Shown: in pieces, positions 8,857 through 17,769 of the stretch | How positions within the stretch are numbered: position 1 is the first letter of the stretch | How the letters are laid out: the number at the start of each line of letters is the position of its first letter | DNA from: Phycisphaerales bacterium UBA2396 | GTDB taxonomy: Bacteria > Planctomycetota > Phycisphaerae > Phycisphaerales > UBA1924 | Direction of reading: 5' to 3' | DNA: 64,000 nucleotides | Assembly: GCA_002343325.1 (NCBI GenBank) | Contig: DDSG01000075.1 | Location: 43,521-107,520 of the forward strand | The notes under the pieces: generated by a model | Seen by the model: only the letters and a program-made list of their open reading frames with translations | Told to the model about the DNA's origin: nothing | Database searches by the model: none | Translations under genes and position numbers: made by a program

Positions 8857-9177
8857 TCAGCCGAAGCTGCGTCCGCTCTCCAGGTCGACGAGCTTCCACT
8901 TGAGATTTCGGCACGCCCGCTCGAGCACCGGCCACGCGATGTCGTCGTCGGTCATGGTCACCATCGCCTGCATGACGGTTTCCGTCGTCGTGGCGAGCTC
9001 GACGATCATCCCCGGGCCGTGGAGCACTTCCGTGCCGGCGCTCTTGGATCGTGCTGTGCCGTCCGGCGCGGTGTTGTACCGCGAGAGCGACGCGCGAACC
9101 TCGGCGTGGGTTCCCAGCGGCTGCGCGGGCTCGCCCTTGGCCACACTCTTCATCAGCACCACCTGACGCTTCGGCAT
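8857..9177 (-). CDS. Hypothetical 106-aa protein
   Basis: A small soluble protein (starts MPKRQVVLMKSVAKG) without a signal peptide, membrane segment or recognised motif. Its central part (LSRYNTAPDGT) and its C-terminal part (WPVLERACRNLKWKLVDLESG) do not match a family I know. A good SD (AAGGAGGAG) precedes the ATG. It sits 9 bases downstream of the response-regulator gene on the same strand, so it is probably in that operon. Confidence 0.7.
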   Translation of the reverse strand: MPKRQVVLMKSVAKGEPAQPLGTHAEVRASLSRYNTAPDGTARSKSAGTEVLHGPGMIVELATTTETVMQAMVTMTDDDIAWPVLERACRNLKWKLVDLESGRSFG

Positions 9178-9186
9178 CGCTCCTCC

Positions 9187-9729
9187 TTAGTCGCCCCCGC
9201 CGCCATCACCGCCGCCGCTCTCCCCGCTCTCGCTCCCGACGTCCTGGCCGGGTTCGTCGGTCTCGTCTTCGTCCGCGGTCCACTTCGAGTCGCCGTCCGG
9301 CCGACGCACCGGGCCCCGTTCTCGCACCAGCTCGGCCACGCGGGTGAGCAGCCTTTCGAGCGGCACGGGCTTGATCATGTACCCGTCGACCCCGAGGCTC
9401 TCGGCGTAGGCCTGGTGGCGTCGTCCCTCGTTTGCCGTCACCATGATGACGATCGGGCTGTCGGCCTTCCCCTTGATCTTCTCAAGGGCGAGAAAGCCAG
9501 ACCGCCCGGGGAGCATCATGTCGAGGATGACCACGTCCGGCGGATCTTCGGCGCACACGTCCACTGCCTCGTTCCCGTCCATCGCAAGCCACGTCAGGGC
9601 ACCCTCGGACTGGAACGCGGCGTCGAACGTGTCGAGCACGTCTCGATCGTCGTCGACGATGAGCACACGCACATCCTCCAGCCTCCCGGGGGGGACGTCC
9701 GCTCGCGTGTTCTCCGGCTCATCGCGCAT
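9187..9729 (-). CDS. Response regulator receiver-domain protein
   Basis: A protein of about 180 aa with one REC domain (about residues 18-140) and a short acidic Gly-rich tail. The acidic pocket is VLIVDDDRD, the phospho-acceptor Asp lies in VVILDMMLPGRSG, and the Thr/Lys switch residues lie in VIMVTANEG and GYMIKPVPLERLL. It has no DNA-binding domain, so it probably acts through protein contacts. No kinase is adjacent. A GTG at 9738 is an alternative start. The ATG at 9729 has an AGGAG at better SD spacing. It follows the acyltransferase gene by about 20 bases. Confidence 0.88.
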   Translation of the reverse strand: MRDEPENTRADVPPGRLEDVRVLIVDDDRDVLDTFDAAFQSEGALTWLAMDGNEAVDVCAEDPPDVVILDMMLPGRSGFLALEKIKGKADSPIVIMVTANEGRRHQAYAESLGVDGYMIKPVPLERLLTRVAELVRERGPVRRPDGDSKWTADEDETDEPGQDVGSESGESGGGDGGGGD

Positions 9730-9753
9730 CGAGGTCACTCCTGACCCCCAATC

Positions 9754-10926
9754 CTACGGGGCCTGCCTCTGCTCACGCTCGCTCCGATCCACAACGCGAT
9801 CGACGTCCGCCGAGGACATCCAGGGCAGGAGCGACATCTTCTCCCGCAGAGCCGCCGGGAAGGGCTTCCCCGCCCGTTCGTGCAGCGGCCTGCTCCTCCA
9901 GATTCGGTGCATCCAGAGGTACTGATCCGGAGCCGTCAAAATCATCCGCTCGAGCGCTCGCCGATACCGGGCTGTCAGATAGAACAGCGGGTCGGGGTGC
10001 GTCGACCAGTCTTCCGGCCCGAAGACATCGGCGATCTCGACCTTGTAGCGGAGGCCCCCGCGGGAGGCCGCATCCGCGTGCTCGCGTGAGGCTTCGGCGG
10101 CCGAGACTCGCCTGGCGAACCCACAGACCACCGTCGCGTTGAACTGAATCGCCAGCAGCCCGATGGACTTGTACGTGCTGGTGAGTCGTCCGAAGAACGG
10201 AACGAACATCCCGCGGTCGCCGCCGTTCTGATCGGCAACGAGGCCGACCGGGCGACCCGCCGCGAGAGCCCCGGGCAGCTCGTGAACCGCGCCGAACTTG
10301 CTCACGAGCGTGATTCCCTGCCTCTCACGACTCTGGCGAACCCAGGCGTCCAGCGGCGCCAGGTCGAGCGGGCGGTAGACCGCGTGCAGCGGGAACCCAA
10401 GCAGCCCCATCGCCGAGCCGATGAGCTCCCAGTTCCCCACGTGCCCCGTCAGCATGACGCACGCGCGATCGGTGATCATCCGACGAAGCTCGGGCAGCCG
10501 ATCCGGCAGAATCAACTGATTCACCCACCCGTCACGGTTGAGCAGCCGGGGCGAAAACGCCAGCTCCACGCCAAGGCGGAACAGATGTTCGTACGCGGCC
10601 AAGGCGTGGTGTCGGCGTTCGTCGGCGTCCCACTGGGGAAAGACCTCGCGGAGATTCTCGTCCGCGCGAGCAAGCCGCTTGCGATTCAGGCGTGCCGCCC
10701 CGAAGGTCCGGCCAAGCCCGCCCGCCAGATCCGCCATCGCCGGAAGCGCGCCGAGCATCGGCGCACCCAGCGCGGCCCGCATCACGCCCGAGAGCGGCTC
10801 CTGGACCCACCACGGCATTCGCTTGAGCGTTCGGATCAAACTCTTGCGCTCCGCACTCGCCGAGCAACCCCCGTTAACGTCAGCCGCGGCGAGGCCCGGT
10901 CCTGGAACGAAGCCGCCCGCGAACAT
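9754..10926 (-). CDS. LpxL/HtrB-like lysophospholipid acyltransferase
   Basis: A 390-aa member of the LPLAT superfamily resembling lipid A late acyltransferases. The catalytic HX4E motif is in MLTGHVGNWELIG, with LHAVYRPLDLAPLD and GLVADQNGGDRGMFVPFFG after it, and a C-terminal region with PDQYLWMHRIWRSRP. It would transfer an acyl chain onto a membrane lipid at the inner membrane. The first 36 residues before MPWWVQEP (Met codon at 10818) are not family-like, so the real start may be there. Neither start has a clear SD. Confidence 0.87.
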   Translation of the reverse strand: MFAGGFVPGPGLAAADVNGGCSASAERKSLIRTLKRMPWWVQEPLSGVMRAALGAPMLGALPAMADLAGGLGRTFGAARLNRKRLARADENLREVFPQWDADERRHHALAAYEHLFRLGVELAFSPRLLNRDGWVNQLILPDRLPELRRMITDRACVMLTGHVGNWELIGSAMGLLGFPLHAVYRPLDLAPLDAWVRQSRERQGITLVSKFGAVHELPGALAAGRPVGLVADQNGGDRGMFVPFFGRLTSTYKSIGLLAIQFNATVVCGFARRVSAAEASREHADAASRGGLRYKVEIADVFGPEDWSTHPDPLFYLTARYRRALERMILTAPDQYLWMHRIWRSRPLHERAGKPFPAALREKMSLLPWMSSADVDRVVDRSEREQRQAP

Positions 10927-10974
10927 GCGCTCGCGGGCGGCAACTCGGTCATTCGCGTCGCAACCCGACGGCGA

Positions 10975-12345
10975 TTACTTCTTGCCAATCAGCGTGAACA
11001 AACGGTTCTGGTTGAGGATCGGCACGCTCGTGCTCGCGGCGGAACGGTAGAAGTTGTCGTACTTCTGCAGCTCGCCCTCGATCCGGACGTACTGCTGAAC
11101 CACCTCGATCGGGACGTCCGCGCCGGGCTTGGGCGGCAGCACGGGCTTCTCGCCCAGCACAAGGAAATCGACGTCGCCCGCCAGATCATCCACCACGCGC
11201 CCGCCCCACGCCTCGACCAGGTTCACCATGTCGGCCCGCTCGCCCGGAGTCGCAATCCCGTCGGCGTTGGTGTCAAAGTTGCCGAACACCACGAAGCGAT
11301 AGACCTTCGACGGGTCGTAGATCGCGTTCGCCAGCACGTCGCCCTTCACCACGGGCGAGCCCTTCACCTCGGAGGTGATCCGGGCCGTCGACGTCTCGCT
11401 GTCAACCTTGATGATCTCAAGCGTCGCCTTTGGGCGGGCGTACTCGCCTGTCTTGGGATCGGGCTTGATCTGCTTGGCGTCGGCGTAGACCGCGAAGGTC
11501 ATGCCCAGTTGGAGCTTCTGCTTGCTTCCCAGAGAGATCACGCACTCGCGTCCGCCGGGGATCGTCGCCAGCACCATCCCGTCGACCAGAGCTTCCTCGC
11601 TCTGCGCCGAGAGGAGGTTCTTGTTCTGCTCGCCACGCAGCTTCGCGTTGAGGTCGACAAGGATCAGATTCTCGCGCTCGAGGGCCGAGATCCGTTCGCG
11701 GTCCTTGCGGGCCCGCTCGCTGGCCTCGGACTCGAGCGAACGCACCGCGTCGCTCATCCGCGTCTCGACCGATGCAACCCCGTCGCGATAACCCTTGAGT
11801 TCGCCCTCGTACGACTCGATCTGCCGCTTGAGCCGGGCGTTCTCGTCCGCCAGGGCCCGCTGGGTCTCGCCGACCTGCCCGCGAACGCGGTCCACTTCGG
11901 CCGAGGCCTTGGCCCGGTCTTCGTCCGCGCTCGCCACGCGGGCTTCAAGAGTCGTCAACTCGCCGGCCTGGGAGGTGATCACCGAGAGCAGCGGGGCGGT
12001 GTTCGATCCGACGACCCTCTTGACTTCCGCGTCAAACTGTTCGAACGAGAGATTCTCGCGGCCGGCGACCGTCCGCATCACGCCGCCGACTCGGTCCTGC
12101 ATGAACCCAACCAGACTCTTCCCGTCCTTGCGGGCCTGATCGGCCAACGCGGAGACCGCCGGGTTGTTCCGCTCGGTCGAACGGATGTAGCGCTCCGTGT
12201 CGTTCTTGAGCTGGTTGAACTCTTCACGCTGCCCCGTGTACTTCCCGAAGTAGATCGCCCAGAGCACCAGGAACGTGAGCGATGTCACGGAGAAGAGGGT
12301 GATGGTGATCCCGACGCCAACGCTCGTGCTCGTACGACCTGCCAT
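10975..12345 (-). CDS. Membrane-anchored coiled-coil protein
   Basis: A 456-aa protein with one N-terminal membrane segment (ITLFSVTSLTFLVLWAIYF). A long region rich in Glu, Arg, Ala and Lys follows (about 130-250), a predicted coiled coil (LADENARLKRQIESYEGELKGYR, then RARKDRERISALERENLIL). The C-terminal half is globular (VISLGSKQKLQLGMTFAVY, VFGNFDTNADGIATPGERADMVNLVEAWGGRVVD). The topology suggests a periplasmic coiled-coil scaffold. It is not an enzyme I recognise. A GGAG SD precedes the ATG. It runs divergently from argS. Confidence 0.8.
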   Translation of the reverse strand: MAGRTSTSVGVGITITLFSVTSLTFLVLWAIYFGKYTGQREEFNQLKNDTERYIRSTERNNPAVSALADQARKDGKSLVGFMQDRVGGVMRTVAGRENLSFEQFDAEVKRVVGSNTAPLLSVITSQAGELTTLEARVASADEDRAKASAEVDRVRGQVGETQRALADENARLKRQIESYEGELKGYRDGVASVETRMSDAVRSLESEASERARKDRERISALERENLILVDLNAKLRGEQNKNLLSAQSEEALVDGMVLATIPGGRECVISLGSKQKLQLGMTFAVYADAKQIKPDPKTGEYARPKATLEIIKVDSETSTARITSEVKGSPVVKGDVLANAIYDPSKVYRFVVFGNFDTNADGIATPGERADMVNLVEAWGGRVVDDLAGDVDFLVLGEKPVLPPKPGADVPIEVVQQYVRIEGELQKYDNFYRSAASTSVPILNQNRLFTLIGKK

Positions 12346-12557
12346 GTGAATCGCTCCAGACCTGTTCCCGATGCCACGCCGACCCGGTTCTCCGGGGCCG
12401 ACGCTCCCGACTCGCCCCGGCCGGGCTTGCTGGCCCGTACCCGTGGAGGGGGAGGAGTGTCCCAGACCGGCCCGCCTCTGTCAAACGCCGTCCGATCCGG
12501 GGGTCCTGAGGATACGCCGCCCGACCTCCACAGTTCCGCACGGCCCAACCTCATCCC

Positions 12558-12563
12558 TACCAT
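12558..12563 (+). promoter_or_regulatory. TACCAT box, 8 nt before argS start
   Basis: TACCAT followed by CGCCCTCC and the argS ATG, with no SD. It resembles the TANNNT-N6 pattern but with 8-nt spacing, as also before leuS and the B12-binding/GTPase gene. Confidence 0.35.
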
Positions 12564-12571
12564 CGCCCTCC

Positions 12572-14443
12572 ATGCCCGACCACACCCCTTCCACAGACCC
12601 GGCGGCACTCCTCACCCACCGCTTCTCACTCGCCATCGCCCGAGCTTTCCCCTCAGCCGCCGAGACCGACCCCCTCGTCGTCCCGAACAAGAACCCCAAA
12701 CTTGGTGATTTTCAGTGCAATGCCGCCATGGGGCTCGCCAAACGTGTCGGCAAGCCCCCGCGGGAGGTCGCCAAGGCCCTCGCCGAAGCCGTGGATCTGG
12801 CCGATCTCTGCGAGCCACTTGCCGACGCCGACATTGCCGGCCCGGGGTTCATCAACCTCCGCCTGAAGGCTTCCGCCCTCGCCGGCATCCTGGCCCATTT
12901 CCGCCCCGCCTCCGCCGGCACCACGCCCAACCCGGGAACGACCGTTGTCGATCTCTGCGGCGTGAACCTCGCCAAGGAGATGCACGTCGGGCATCTCCGC
13001 TCCACCATCATCGGTGATGCCCTCGCCCGTACCTTCCAACGTCTCGGCCACGCCGTCGTCCGCCAGAACCACCTGGGCGACTGGGGTTTGCCCATCGCCA
13101 TGGTCACCCACAAGGTCATGGACGAGTCGTCCGCCGGGCGTCTTGATCTGGCGAACCTGCGTCTGGCCGATCTCGACCGCCTGTACAAGGCGGCGCAGAA
13201 GCAGTACGCCCCCCCACCGGGCTTCGAGCTGGTCGCCACATCGCTGGCGCCTTTCGTGACATCCAAGCTCCACGCCGAGATCGCCGACGACCTGGCGCAG
13301 GCACAGGCCGCCGCCCGCCATCTCGCCGACGCCAAGCAGACCCTGATCCGCCTGCAACGCAAGGACGCCGACGTCGTCCGCGTGTGGCAGCGGATTGTCG
13401 ATGTCACCATCGCCGCCTGCGCCGAGAACTGCGCCAAGCTCAACGCCATCGTTCTGCCGGAGCACACCGCGGGCGAATCGTCCTACGCGGACGAGCTCGC
13501 GACGCTCGTGGAGGACCTGCTCCGCCGGGGGATCGCCGAGATCGACGACGGGGCGGCGGTCGTTCGGCTCGATCGGCCCGAGTTCGGCAACATCAAGGAG
13601 CCCTGCCTGATCCGCAAGGGCGACGGCGGGTTCCTGTACGCCACGACAGACCTCGCGGCGATCCGCCGCCGCGTCCAGACCTTCAAGGCCGACCGCGTTG
13701 TCTATTGCGTCGATGCACGCCAGTCGCTGCACTTCCGCCAGGTCTTTGCCGCGGCCCACCGTGCCGGGTTCACCACGCGCCCGGACGGCACGATCGCCAC
13801 GCTCGCCCACGCCGCGTTCGGCACCGTGCTGGGCGAAGACGGCAAGCCCTTCAAGACTCGCTCTGGCGAGAACGTCAAGCTGGCTGATCTGATCGACGAA
13901 GCCACGCAACGAGCCGCCGCCCAGATGCGCGAACGTCAGGCCGATGTGCCGCCCGAAGCGTTCGACCGGACCGCCTGGTCCGTCGGCGTGGCGGCGATCA
14001 AGTACGCCGATCTGTCGATCGAACGCGTGAAGGACTATGTCTTCAGCTTCGACCGCATGGTCGCCTTCGAAGGCAACACGGGCCCCTACCTGCTCTACGC
14101 CGGCGCCAGAATCCGGAGCATCTTCCGCAAGGCGGGGCTCGATCCCAACGCCTTCCGCGATGTTCCCCTTGTGCTCGAGCATCCGGAGGAGCGGGCGCTC
14201 GCCCTGGCGATCCTGAGGTATCCGGCGGCCCTTGCCGCTGTGGGCGAGCACGCCGAGCCGCACCGCCTCTGCCAGTTCCTTTACGACCTGGCGGGCGCCT
14301 TTTCATCCTTCTACGCGGCCCATCGCGTGATCGACGCGCCCGAGCCCGTCCGGGCCTCGCGCCTGCGGCTTTGCCTGCTCACCAGCGAGACACTCGAGGA
14401 CGCCCTGACCTGCCTGGGCATCCCCGTCGTCGAACGCATGTGA
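12572..14443 (+). CDS. argS: Arginyl-tRNA synthetase
   Basis: A 623-aa class I synthetase that charges tRNA-Arg. It has the ArgRS N-terminal domain (VPNKNPKLGDFQCNAAMGLAK), the HIGH-type signature in HVGHLRSTIIGDALARTF, and the KMSKS-region variant KPFKTRSGENVKLADL, as usual for ArgRS. The C-terminal anticodon-binding helices include NTGPYLLYAGARIRSI. The frame is open upstream to 12371, but the ATG at 12572 begins the conserved region and has a TACCAT box 8 nt before it. The stop codon abuts the convergent leuS stop with no intervening base. Confidence 0.97.
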   Translation: MPDHTPSTDPAALLTHRFSLAIARAFPSAAETDPLVVPNKNPKLGDFQCNAAMGLAKRVGKPPREVAKALAEAVDLADLCEPLADADIAGPGFINLRLKASALAGILAHFRPASAGTTPNPGTTVVDLCGVNLAKEMHVGHLRSTIIGDALARTFQRLGHAVVRQNHLGDWGLPIAMVTHKVMDESSAGRLDLANLRLADLDRLYKAAQKQYAPPPGFELVATSLAPFVTSKLHAEIADDLAQAQAAARHLADAKQTLIRLQRKDADVVRVWQRIVDVTIAACAENCAKLNAIVLPEHTAGESSYADELATLVEDLLRRGIAEIDDGAAVVRLDRPEFGNIKEPCLIRKGDGGFLYATTDLAAIRRRVQTFKADRVVYCVDARQSLHFRQVFAAAHRAGFTTRPDGTIATLAHAAFGTVLGEDGKPFKTRSGENVKLADLIDEATQRAAAQMRERQADVPPEAFDRTAWSVGVAAIKYADLSIERVKDYVFSFDRMVAFEGNTGPYLLYAGARIRSIFRKAGLDPNAFRDVPLVLEHPEERALALAILRYPAALAAVGEHAEPHRLCQFLYDLAGAFSSFYAAHRVIDAPEPVRASRLRLCLLTSETLEDALTCLGIPVVERM

Positions 14444-17400
14444 TCAGCCCGCGACGATGTTCACGAGCCGACCTGGGACCACGATCACCTTCTTGACCGC
14501 CTTCCCGCCGAGCGCTTTCTGCACCTCGCTGTCGGCCAGCGTGATCTCTTCGATCGCCTTGGGCTCCGCGTCGCTGGGCACCACGACCTTGCAGCGCACT
14601 TTCCCCTGGATCTGCACCGCCAGCTCGACCGAGTCGTCCCGGAGCATCGCCGGATCAAACGCCGGCCAATCCGCCGTCGATGCCAAACCGGGGCACCCCA
14701 GCTTCGACCACACCTCTTCCGCCACGTGCGGTGCGAAGGGGCACAGGACCCGCATGAACCGCGCGAGCTGATCCCTTGTCAGCCCCTGCGACGATGCGGC
14801 GTTGACAAACTCGATCATCGCGGCGATCGCCGTGTTGAACGACAGCTTCTCGATGTCCGAGCCGACCTTCGCGATCACGCGATGCAGCTGCTTCTCCAAC
14901 GCACCGTCAGCAGTGACCGCCTCGCGAAGAACGCCGGTCTTCTCATCGACCGCAAGACGCCACACGCGCGATAGGAACCGGAACAACCCCGTGATGTCCC
15001 GCGGATTCCATGGCTTGCTCGCTTCCAGCGGGCCCATGTACATCTCGTACAGGCGGAACGTGTCCGCCCCGTACTCCGCGATCACGTCGTCCGGGTTCAC
15101 GACGTTTTTCAGACTCTTGCTCATCTTCGCCACGATCGGCGTCAGCTTCGTCCCCACCCCCCGCTCGACAAACTGCCCCTCCGACACCTCATCCACCTGA
15201 TCGCACGGCACCAGCGTCTTGTCCGGACGCTGGTACGCAAAGCTCGTGATCAGCCCCTGGTGGAACAGCTTCTGGAACGGCTCGGGCGTCGACAAATAGC
15301 CCAGATCGTGCAGCACCTGATGCCAGAACCGCGAGTACAGTAGATGCCCGACCGCGTGCTCGCTCCCCCCCATGTACAGATCCACCCCGCCCCGGGCGGC
15401 CTGGTTCTCCAAACCGGACCTCTCTCCCCCCATCCAATACCGATCCGCCTCGCGGGAGACGAACGCCCCGCTGTTCTTCGGATCGCAATACCTCACCATG
15501 TACCACGAACTGCCCGCGCTCCCCGGCATCGTGTTCGACTCGCGACGCACGCGTGTCTCCGGCGGCAGCACCGATGGATCAACGCCGGCCTCCCCTGCCG
15601 TCGTCTCCACCCACTCCCGCACTTTCCCCAGCAGAGGCAGCGGATCTTCGCTCTCCACCGGGGCATAGTCCGCCAGTTCGGGCAACGTCACGGGCAAGGC
15701 CTTCTCGCTCACCGGGTACGCACGCCCCTCCATATCGAACACCATCGGGAAGGGCTCGCCCCAGTACCTTTGCCGGCTGAACGTCCAATCCCGAAGCTTG
15801 AAGTTCACTCGCTTCCGCCCGATCCCCTTGCGCTCGAGCCACGCCACCATCGCCGCTTTCGCCGCCTCGATCGTGAGCCCGTCGAGCGTCAGCTCGCTGT
15901 TCGCCGAGTTCGCCAGCACACCGGGCCCCGAATACGCCTGTCCCAGGCTCTCAAAGAACCGCCCGCCGAGGAAGCGCGCGGTGAAGTCGTCCACGTCGGT
16001 GAACCTCTGTTCTTCGATGAAGTCCATCCAGCCGATCTGCGTCGCACCCCGGCGTTCCCCAACCGACCCGGGCTTGTCCGGATCGGGAGCCGTCGCGTGG
16101 ATCGTCACCGCGGTACCGCCCGACTCCCCCGCGCGGCGGGTCATCACCGTCTGCAGCGCGCCGCCCAGCCCGCCCGTCTCCGTATTCTGCGTCGTCACCC
16201 AGCCCAGATAGTCCGCCAAGACGCCGACCCAACGTTCGGGACTCCGTGCCGAGGGCGAGGCGTGCCGCGCGAAGTACGCCATCGCCGCGTGCGGGCGGCT
16301 GTACACCACGTCCCGGATCGCCAGCCCGAACTTCTTCGCGAACTCATAGTCACGCTCGTCGTGCGCCGGAACCGCCATGATCGCGCCCGTCCCGTACCCC
16401 ATCAGCACGTAATCCGCGATCCACACGGGGATCTTCTCGCCCGTCGCCGGATTGATCGCCATCACCCCGCTGAACACCCCGCTCTTGACCTTGCTCTCCA
16501 TCCGCTCCACGTCCGAGCGGTTGCGAGCACGCTCGACATACGCACGCACCGCCGGCACCACCGCCCCCGCCGGCGGCCGCTCCAGCACACGTGACACCAG
16601 CGGATGCTCCGGCGCCACCACCATGTACGTCGCCCCGAACAGCGTGTCCGCCCGTGTCGTGAAAACCGTCAGCGGGTCAAACCCGCCCGTCAGCTCAAAC
16701 CGGATCTCCGCCCCCTCGCTGCGCCCGATCCACTCCTCCTGCATCGCCTTCGTCGACGCCGGCCAGTCCAACCCCTTGAGTCCCTCCAGCAGCCGGTCCG
16801 CGTACGCCGTGATCCGGAACATCCACTGCTTCATCGGCTTGCGATACACGGGATACCCCCCGCGCTCGCTCTTCCCGTCGATCACCTCGTCATTGGCGAG
16901 CACCGTCCCCAGCTTCGGGCACCAGTTGACGGTGACTGTGCCGAGATACGCAAGCCGGTACGAATCGAGCACCTGTGAACGCTGATACTCAGTCAGTGAA
17001 GTCCACTCGCCGATTGGTTCTCTTGGATCGCCAAAGCGGGCAGTACCCGAAGGAGCTGAATGCGGATTCCATTCAACCTTACGCTTACCCGCTTCGAATT
17101 CCGCGCTGAGCTCCGCGATCGGCCTTGCCTTCCTCGCCTCGGGATCAAACCACGAGTCATACAGCTTCAGAAAGATCCACTGCGTCCACTTGTAGTACTC
17201 GGGGTCGATCGTCCCGACCTCGCGCGTCCAGTCATACGAAAACCCGAACCGCTGCAACTGCCGTCGGAAGTTGTCGATCGCCTTCCGCGTCGTGATCGCC
17301 GGGTGCACCCCCGTCTGGATCGCGTACTGCTCCGCCGGCAGCCCGAACGCGTCCCACCCCATCGGGTGCAGCACGTTGAACCCCTTCATCCGCTTGTACC

Positions 17401-17659
17401 GCGAGATGATGTCCGTCGCCGTGTACCCCTCCGGATGCCCCACGTGCAGCCCGGCCCCGCTTGGGTACGGGAACATGTCCAGGCAGTAGAACTTGGGCTT
17501 GTGCGCCTCAAAGCCCGGCTGCCCAGGGTTCGCCACCACGAAGGTCCCCCGCGTCGCCCACTCACGCTGCCACTTCCCTTCGATCTCCCCCGCCAGATCC
17601 GCCGTGTAGCGGAATGGAGTCTCGTTTCCGGACGTTCCCGAGGTGTTCGTGTGCGACAT
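14444..17659 (-). CDS. leuS: Leucyl-tRNA synthetase, enlarged
   Basis: A protein of about 1,071 aa, against about 860-880 for a typical bacterial LeuRS, that charges tRNA-Leu and edits misacylated products. The HIGH motif is in PSGAGLHVGHPEGYTATD. The editing (CP1) domain has TVFTTRADTLFGATYMVVAPEHP and GTGAIMAVPAHDERD. KMSKS is present as MSKSLKNVVNPDDVI. Extra length comes mainly from two in-frame insertions, about 67 aa before the zinc/CP region and about 120 aa inside CP1. The ATG at 17659 is chosen over a TTG three codons upstream, and TAGGAT lies 8 nt before it. Confidence 0.97.
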   Translation of the reverse strand: MSHTNTSGTSGNETPFRYTADLAGEIEGKWQREWATRGTFVVANPGQPGFEAHKPKFYCLDMFPYPSGAGLHVGHPEGYTATDIISRYKRMKGFNVLHPMGWDAFGLPAEQYAIQTGVHPAITTRKAIDNFRRQLQRFGFSYDWTREVGTIDPEYYKWTQWIFLKLYDSWFDPEARKARPIAELSAEFEAGKRKVEWNPHSAPSGTARFGDPREPIGEWTSLTEYQRSQVLDSYRLAYLGTVTVNWCPKLGTVLANDEVIDGKSERGGYPVYRKPMKQWMFRITAYADRLLEGLKGLDWPASTKAMQEEWIGRSEGAEIRFELTGGFDPLTVFTTRADTLFGATYMVVAPEHPLVSRVLERPPAGAVVPAVRAYVERARNRSDVERMESKVKSGVFSGVMAINPATGEKIPVWIADYVLMGYGTGAIMAVPAHDERDYEFAKKFGLAIRDVVYSRPHAAMAYFARHASPSARSPERWVGVLADYLGWVTTQNTETGGLGGALQTVMTRRAGESGGTAVTIHATAPDPDKPGSVGERRGATQIGWMDFIEEQRFTDVDDFTARFLGGRFFESLGQAYSGPGVLANSANSELTLDGLTIEAAKAAMVAWLERKGIGRKRVNFKLRDWTFSRQRYWGEPFPMVFDMEGRAYPVSEKALPVTLPELADYAPVESEDPLPLLGKVREWVETTAGEAGVDPSVLPPETRVRRESNTMPGSAGSSWYMVRYCDPKNSGAFVSREADRYWMGGERSGLENQAARGGVDLYMGGSEHAVGHLLYSRFWHQVLHDLGYLSTPEPFQKLFHQGLITSFAYQRPDKTLVPCDQVDEVSEGQFVERGVGTKLTPIVAKMSKSLKNVVNPDDVIAEYGADTFRLYEMYMGPLEASKPWNPRDITGLFRFLSRVWRLAVDEKTGVLREAVTADGALEKQLHRVIAKVGSDIEKLSFNTAIAAMIEFVNAASSQGLTRDQLARFMRVLCPFAPHVAEEVWSKLGCPGLASTADWPAFDPAMLRDDSVELAVQIQGKVRCKVVVPSDAEPKAIEEITLADSEVQKALGGKAVKKVIVVPGRLVNIVAG

Positions 17660-17667
17660 AGGCCGCA

Positions 17668-17673
17668 ATCCTA
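17668..17673 (-). promoter_or_regulatory. TAGGAT box, 8 nt before leuS start
   Basis: On the minus strand TAGGAT is followed by TGCGGCCT and the leuS ATG. No SD is visible. A leaderless or very short leader is inferred. Confidence 0.4.
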
Positions 17674-17769
17674 GTGCTCGCCCGTCTCCTGCGGAGATTC
17701 ACGACCGGTTTCCGCATCCCCTCTGGTACCATGGCACGCGGCGGGGAGGGCCCATTCGGAGGCTTGGTC

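Noticed and set aside
10282..12708. An 808-codon plus-strand open frame antisense to the acyltransferase and coiled-coil genes
   Set aside because: The minus-strand genes have motifs and clear fold features. The plus frame is Arg/His-rich with no domain or start signal.
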